From: WHSM01 sp050701635
GTDB taxonomy: Bacteria; Actinomycetota; Actinomycetes; Mycobacteriales; Micromonosporaceae
Assembly: GCA_050701635.1 (NCBI GenBank)
Contig: JBOGDF010000015.1
Span: forward strand, 1 to 31,792
Direction of reading: 5' to 3'
Length of the DNA stretch: 31,792 nucleotides
In this document: piece after piece, positions 28,423 to 31,792 of the stretch
Layout of the letters: every line of letters begins with the position of its first letter
Position numbering within the stretch: the first letter of the stretch is position 1
The notes under the pieces: model-generated
The model's input: only the letters and a program-made list of their open reading frames with translations
Told to the model about the DNA's origin: nothing
The model's database searches: none
Made by a program: the position numbers and the translations under genes

Positions 28423-29160
28423 GCCGCGAGCCAGCTGGAGAAGGTCGTAGCAGTACGCCGGTACGTCTCGTCCCGCGGTACGAGCGTGTCGTCGGCGATG
28501 ACGGCGCCGAAGTAGCTGGCGGCGTCGTCGGCGACGACCGTACGGGGATCGCCGAGCGCCTCGAGCCGGCGGCGCACCGCATCAGCGAGCGGGATGCGCT
28601 CCGGCCCGGCGATTTCGACGACGCCGTTGGCGGGCGCACCGAGCGCGAGTTCTGCGACGTACGCGGCGACTTCGGCCGCCGCGACCGGCTGGAGCGTCTT
28701 GGAGGTCACCCGTACCTCGTCATCCGCGGTTCCCGCGTCGGCGATGCCCTTGAGGAACTCGAAGAACTGGGTCGCCCGCACGATGGTGAACGGCACGCCC
28801 GACTCGCGGATCAGCGCCTCCTGAGCCAGTTTGCCCTTGATGTAGAAGCCGTAGGCATCGGGGCGGTCGACACCGACGATGGAGAGGGCCACGTGGTGGC
28901 CCACGCCGGCGGCCCGCTCCGCCTCGGCCAGATGCTCGCCCGAGGCGGTGAAGAAGGCGAGCACACCGTCCGGCGTGAAGACCGGCGGGTTGGTGACGTC
29001 GACGACGACCTCTGTCCCCTTCAGCGCCTCGACCAGGCCCTCACCGGTCGTGGCGTCGACGCCGGACTCCGGGGACGACGGCCTCGTGGCCTTGCCGGCG
29101 GAGGATCTCGACCACCTGCGACCCGATCAGCCCCGTACCTCCGATGACGGTGATTCTCAT
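28320..29160 (-). pseudogene. NmrA-type NAD(P)-binding oxidoreductase, one frameshift
   Basis: The N-terminus, from the ATG at 29160 with GGAGGATC upstream, reads MRITVIGGTGLIGSQVV with the Rossmann motif GGTGLIGS at 7-14. The frame then hits a stop at about 29045, while the family sequence (DATTGEGLVEAL, then FFTASGEHLAEA, VGVDRP and the YxxxK-like YIKGK) continues in another frame to 28320. Removing one base from the four-base run at 29071-29074 joins them. The protein would be about 280 residues, an NmrA/SDR-a5-like NAD(P)-binding protein without obvious catalytic chemistry. It is divergent from rsrR over shared operators. In Streptomyces venezuelae the rsrR neighbour is also an NmrA-type gene, so this is probably the main RsrR target. 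Confidence 0.82.
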
Positions 29161-29180
29161 GACGATCCTCCACAACATCT

Positions 29181-29227
29181 CGGATAACTTCTGTCCGCGA
29201 TTTTACTCGGATAGAAGGCATCCGAGT
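29181..29227. promoter_or_regulatory. Two RsrR operator-like dyads
   Basis: A perfect inverted repeat ACTCGGAT-N7-ATCCGAGT spans 29205-29227. A degenerate copy, CGGAT-N7-GTCCG, starts at 29181, with the CGGAT cores 27 bases apart. Both lie between the divergent NmrA and rsrR genes. The full site is close in length to the 11-3-11 repeat I recall for RsrR of S. venezuelae. Confidence 0.75.
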
Positions 29228-29231
29228 CAAG

Positions 29232-29237
29232 TAGCAT
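29232..29237 (+). promoter_or_regulatory. -10 box of rsrR, leaderless spacing
   Basis: TAGCAT fits TANNNT and ends 6 bases before the rsrR ATG. This places the transcript start at the A of ATG; no ribosome site is visible. The dyad at 29205-29227 lies just upstream, where it would overlap the -35 region. Confidence 0.55.
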
Positions 29238-29243
29238 GGGCGA

Positions 29244-29726
29244 ATGAAGCTGAGTGGAGGGGTCGAGTGGGCCCTGCACTGTTGCGTGGTCCTGACAACG
29301 GCGCAAGCGCCGGTCCCGGTGACCCAGCTCGCCGAGCTGCACGACGTGTCCAGCAGCTACCTCGCCAAGCAGCTCCAGGCTCTGTCCCGAGCCGGGATCA
29401 TCCACGCCGTTCAGGGACACTCGGGCGGCTATCGCCTGACCCGGCCGGCGACCGACATCACCGTCCTGGACGTGGTCGAGGCGATCGACGGCCCGGACCC
29501 CACCTTCGTCTGCACCGAGATTCGCCAGCGCGGACCATTGGCGACCTCACCTGAGAACTGCAAGAACGCGTGTCCGGTCGCCCGAGCGATGATCCGGGCC
29601 GACCACGCCTGGCGCGAGGCGCTGCGCGCCACGACGATCGCCGACCTGGTGGCCGACGTTCGGCGCGACAGCGGGCCCGAGGCGCTCCCCCGCGTCGGCG
29701 CCTGGCTCGCCGGGAACTCAGCCTAG
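29244..29726 (+). CDS. rsrR: Rrf2-family [2Fe-2S] redox regulator, RsrR type
   Basis: A 160-residue Rrf2 regulator. The winged helix covers about 1-70 with the recognition region VSSSYLAKQLQAL and the wing GHSGGYRLTRP. The ligand set reported for S. venezuelae RsrR is present at identical positions: Glu8, His12, Cys90 and Cys110, plus Trp9, the residue said to move on redox change. This makes a redox-switching [2Fe-2S] cluster very likely and separates it from NsrR and IscR, which use three cysteines with other spacing. Cys106 and Cys13/Cys14 are also present. It is divergent from an NmrA-type gene, as in Streptomyces. The mRNA is probably leaderless. NO sensing is a less likely alternative. 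Confidence 0.88.
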   Translation: MKLSGGVEWALHCCVVLTTAQAPVPVTQLAELHDVSSSYLAKQLQALSRAGIIHAVQGHSGGYRLTRPATDITVLDVVEAIDGPDPTFVCTEIRQRGPLATSPENCKNACPVARAMIRADHAWREALRATTIADLVADVRRDSGPEALPRVGAWLAGNSA

Positions 29727-29738
29727 GAGCCGTTGGCG

Positions 29739-30119
29739 TTATGCGCCGATAAGCAGATCAAGGACGCCAGTACGCTGCAGCACCCGCCGTACTGGTTCCG
29801 GTGGATCGAGAATGTGGTAGGCACACTCAGCCTGGGTAGCGGCGTTGTGCCCGGCGACGAGGATTCCCACGGCGCCGGAATCCAGGAAGCTGACCCCATG
29901 CAGGTCGATGACCAGCTCCAAGGTGCCCGCGTGCCGTAGCGGGGTCATGATCGAGTCGAACAGCTCGTCGTGAGTAGCGATATCGATCTCGCCGCTCAGC
30001 GAGATGCGTAGCACCCCTGGGGTTATGAGGTCCCGTGTGATTCGGTGGTTTGCCTTCACAACATGGGTTCCGATCCCGTGACTTCGGATAACGAGGACGC
30101 TACGCGGCGCCACCGGCAT
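29739..30119 (-). CDS. STAS-domain anti-sigma factor antagonist
   Basis: A 126-residue protein of the SpoIIAA/RsbV type. The beta-alpha STAS fold runs from about residue 25, with LSGEIDIAT at 41-49 and the phosphorylation loop VSFLDSGAVGIL, in which Ser81 is the expected target of an anti-sigma kinase. Dephosphorylated protein would bind that kinase and free a sigma factor. No kinase, phosphatase or sigma gene is adjacent, so it is an orphan. Start is unsure: the ATG at 30119 lies in the loop of an 8-6-8 inverted repeat, and a GTG at 30059 would give a 106-residue protein closer to the usual length. It is convergent with rsrR, leaving 12 bases. Confidence 0.85.
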   Translation of the reverse strand: MPVAPRSVLVIRSHGIGTHVVKANHRITRDLITPGVLRISLSGEIDIATHDELFDSIMTPLRHAGTLELVIDLHGVSFLDSGAVGILVAGHNAATQAECAYHILDPPEPVRRVLQRTGVLDLLIGA

Positions 30120-30127
30120 GTGGCGCC
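30106..30127. repeat. Inverted repeat enclosing the STAS gene start
   Basis: GGCGCCAC and GTGGCGCC, a perfect 8-base pair of arms around a 6-base loop that contains the ATG of the STAS gene (30117-30119). It could be an operator or an RNA hairpin hiding the start codon. A second small palindrome, GGAAC-G-GTTCC, lies at 30152-30162 in the same 160-base gap. Confidence 0.6.
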
Positions 30128-30279
30128 ATCTCTATGGTCGGTTTAGGGACCGGAACGGTTCCACGCCAGTCGGCCGAAATCTGAAGTGCACACCGTCGGG
30201 TGTCGAACCCAGGATCCGTGGTGGTTTCCGTGCTCGGCACGGATGCCGACCCGATCGCCACCGGGGCAGGCTCGGCCGC

Positions 30280-31644
30280 ATGACGAACGACGTACGGACC
30301 GGTGCTCGGTCCTGGACCGGATCGATCGGTCGGGTGCTGCGGCAGCCGGTGCTTCGCCGGGTGCTTCCCGGGGTGCTGGTTTCCGCTCTCGGTGACGGGA
30401 TGAGCATGGTGGCGGTGGCGTGGCTCGCGGTGCAGATCGCGCCTGCGGGCCAGGCCGGTGTCTGGACCGGGCTGGCGGTGGCGGCGTACGCGTTGCCGGC
30501 CACCGTGGGCGCGGCCGTGCTCGCCCCGCTGATGCGGCGTTTCCGCGGCGCGCAGCTGGTTGCGTTAGATGCCGGGTTGCGGGCGGTGGCGCTGGGCACG
30601 GTCGCGATCCTGGCCGTGGCGGAGCTGCTGAACCCGGTCGGGTACGTGGTGCTGCTCGCGGTCTCCTCGCTGCTCCACGCGTGGGGCAACGCCGGCGCGT
30701 ACACGCTGGTCGCGGAGCTGCTGCCGGAGCAGGACCAGGTGACCGGCAACGCGCTGCTGTCGACGTTCTCGCAGGCGGCGATGGTGGTCGGCCCCGCGCT
30801 GGCCGGCGGCCTGACCGGGTTGGTCGGCCCGGGGTGGGTGATCGGCGCGGACGCGGCCAGCTTCGCCGTCCTGACGCTGACCTGCTGGGCGGCCGTACGC
30901 CGTCAGCCCGCCGCCGCCACCGCCACCACGGCTGCGCCGGCTGCGCCGGTCACCGGCGGATGGCGCACGATTGTTGGCCAGCCGCGGCTGCTCGGCCTGA
31001 TCGTGGTGACGTGTGTGTTCTTCTTCCTCTACGGCCCGGTCGAGGTAGCGCTACCGGTCCACGTCGCCCATGAGCTCCACGGCTCGGCCGGTCTGCTGGG
31101 TCTCTACTGGACGGTTTTCGGCATCGGGGCGACGGTGGGCGGTCTGAGCGCCGGGCTGCTCCGGCGCCGGCCGCCGTGGCCGGTGGTCGTCGCCATCATC
31201 GTCGGCTGGGGCGCCGCCCTGTTGCCGCTCGGGCTGACGGACCTCGTCGCACCCGGACTGGTCGGGTTCGCGGTCGGAGGCCTGATCTTCGGTCCGTTCA
31301 CCGCCATCACCACGGCGCTGTTCCAGCGCAGCGCCCCACCCCAGGTGTTGAGTCGCGTGCTCGCCGCGCGTACCGCGCTGACCGGACCTTCGACGGCGCT
31401 CGGCACACTGCTCGGTGGTCCGTTGGTCACCGCGGTCGGCGGCCGGCAGACCCTACTGCTCTCTGCCGTGCTCACGATCGCACTCGGCGCAGTGGTCGCG
31501 GGTGTCATCGCCGCTCACGGGAGAAGACGAGAGGAAACCACGCGGGTGGTACTGGTTCAGGGTGAGAGGCCGAGGGCGGTCAGCGCGGCCGTGCCGGCGG
31601 CGGCGTACTCGCCACCGGCGAGCACCAGCGTGCGCGCCCGCTGA
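30280..31644 (+). CDS. MFS transporter, drug-exporter-like
   Basis: A 454-residue carrier with about 12 predicted helices and a short central loop rich in Ala and Thr (about 208-222). The N-terminal LGDGMSMVAVAWLA and the NAGAYTLVAELLP segments resemble the MFS_3/enterobactin-exporter-like group common in actinobacteria, which usually exports drugs or siderophores; the substrate is not determinable. I chose the ATG at 30280 because the upstream extension is arginine-rich, not membrane-like and has no homology that I recognise. The ribosome site (GGCAGG) is weak. The last about 30 residues lie antisense to the next gene, so the functional end may be earlier in evolution. Confidence 0.82.
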   Translation: MTNDVRTGARSWTGSIGRVLRQPVLRRVLPGVLVSALGDGMSMVAVAWLAVQIAPAGQAGVWTGLAVAAYALPATVGAAVLAPLMRRFRGAQLVALDAGLRAVALGTVAILAVAELLNPVGYVVLLAVSSLLHAWGNAGAYTLVAELLPEQDQVTGNALLSTFSQAAMVVGPALAGGLTGLVGPGWVIGADAASFAVLTLTCWAAVRRQPAAATATTAAPAAPVTGGWRTIVGQPRLLGLIVVTCVFFFLYGPVEVALPVHVAHELHGSAGLLGLYWTVFGIGATVGGLSAGLLRRRPPWPVVVAIIVGWGAALLPLGLTDLVAPGLVGFAVGGLIFGPFTAITTALFQRSAPPQVLSRVLAARTALTGPSTALGTLLGGPLVTAVGGRQTLLLSAVLTIALGAVVAGVIAAHGRRREETTRVVLVQGERPRAVSAAVPAAAYSPPASTSVRAR

Positions 31645-31792
31645 TAGCGGCAGCCGGCAGCCTCGAACGCGTCCGCGGTGGCGAGCAGTCGCGGCTGGTC
31701 ACCGTCGAGCAGGGCCGCTGCCCGTTCCACCTGAGCGGTGGCGACCGGGTTGCCGGCGACCATGGCCCGCGCGGCCGCGACCCGGTCGCGGG
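31557..31792 (-). CDS. C-terminal end of a large regulator, LuxR/ATPase type (runs off window)
   Basis: About 77 residues are visible, ending at 31557. The alanine-rich helical pattern with ADAFEAAGCRYQRARTLVL and a closing TALGLSP resembles the TPR-like tail of large actinobacterial LuxR-family or AAA-ATPase regulators; a DNA-binding domain is not seen at this end. The gene enters from the right edge and converges on the MFS gene, overlapping its end by 88 bases. Identification is tentative because only the tail is present. Confidence 0.55.
   Translation of the reverse strand, partial: RDRVAAARAMVAGNPVATAQVERAAALLDGDQPRLLATADAFEAAGCRYQRARTLVLAGGEYAAAGTAALTALGLSP

Noticed and set aside
30190..30225. 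tRNA T-arm-like stretch GTGTCGAACCCAGGATCC before the MFS gene
   Set aside because: The stem can pair only three bases around the loop, and no acceptor, D or anticodon arm can be drawn from the flanks.

Overview
The window is high-GC, densely coded DNA from an actinobacterium. Evidence for this includes GTG starts, 1 to 4 base gene overlaps, several genes whose -10 box lies 6 bases before the start codon (leaderless mRNAs), a furA-katG pair, an RsrR-type Rrf2 regulator, Tat-exported hydrolases and ricin-lectin-tailed proteases. A soil actinomycete, perhaps of the Micromonosporaceae, is my inference; no rRNA or tRNA gene is present to place it more exactly.

Layout, left to right. (1) 1-4901: the start of selB (cut by the window edge), then a leftward operon of metallo-beta-lactamase/double-rhodanese protein, MFS carrier and single-domain rhodanese. 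It is divergent from an ArsR-rhodanese fusion regulator across a perfect 7-8-7 dyad. This looks like a persulfide or reactive-sulfur response module. (2) 5014-8180: a secreted kelch/beta-propeller protein (frameshifted) convergent with an OmpR-type two-component system. (3) 8246-11029: katG and its regulator furA, with a long terminator hairpin after katG and a perfect 25-base dyad before furA. (4) 11247-13125: an epoxide hydrolase divergent from a CGNR zinc-finger regulator, in a stretch of visibly lower GC with helically phased operator repeats. (5) 13207-14997: a secreted zinc metalloprotease with lectin repeats. (6) 15219-19736: a tight operon of FOXRED2-like flavoprotein, tyrosine phenol-lyase homologue and 14-TM MFS carrier; this is the most promising undescribed system here. 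(7) 19723-22305: a frameshifted single-domain globin and a secreted subtilase with an unusual oxyanion-hole position. (8) 22319-26154: a TetR regulator divergent from a Tat-exported FAD amine oxidase/dehydroxylase and an FAD monooxygenase, with the operator inside the promoter spacer. (9) 26245-28422: a GH18 chitinase-like gene (frameshifted) coupled to a GH64 beta-1,3-glucanase, a pair aimed at fungal-type wall polymers. (10) 28320-30119: an NmrA-type oxidoreductase (frameshifted) divergent from rsrR, then a STAS-domain anti-sigma antagonist. (11) 30280-31792: an MFS exporter and the C-terminal end of a large regulator that runs off the window.

Four genes are each broken by a single-base shift at or next to a short G/C run, and three of these are repaired by removing one G from a GGGG run. 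I read this mainly as a sign of homopolymer errors in the assembly rather than four independent pseudogenes, but the sequence alone cannot settle it.
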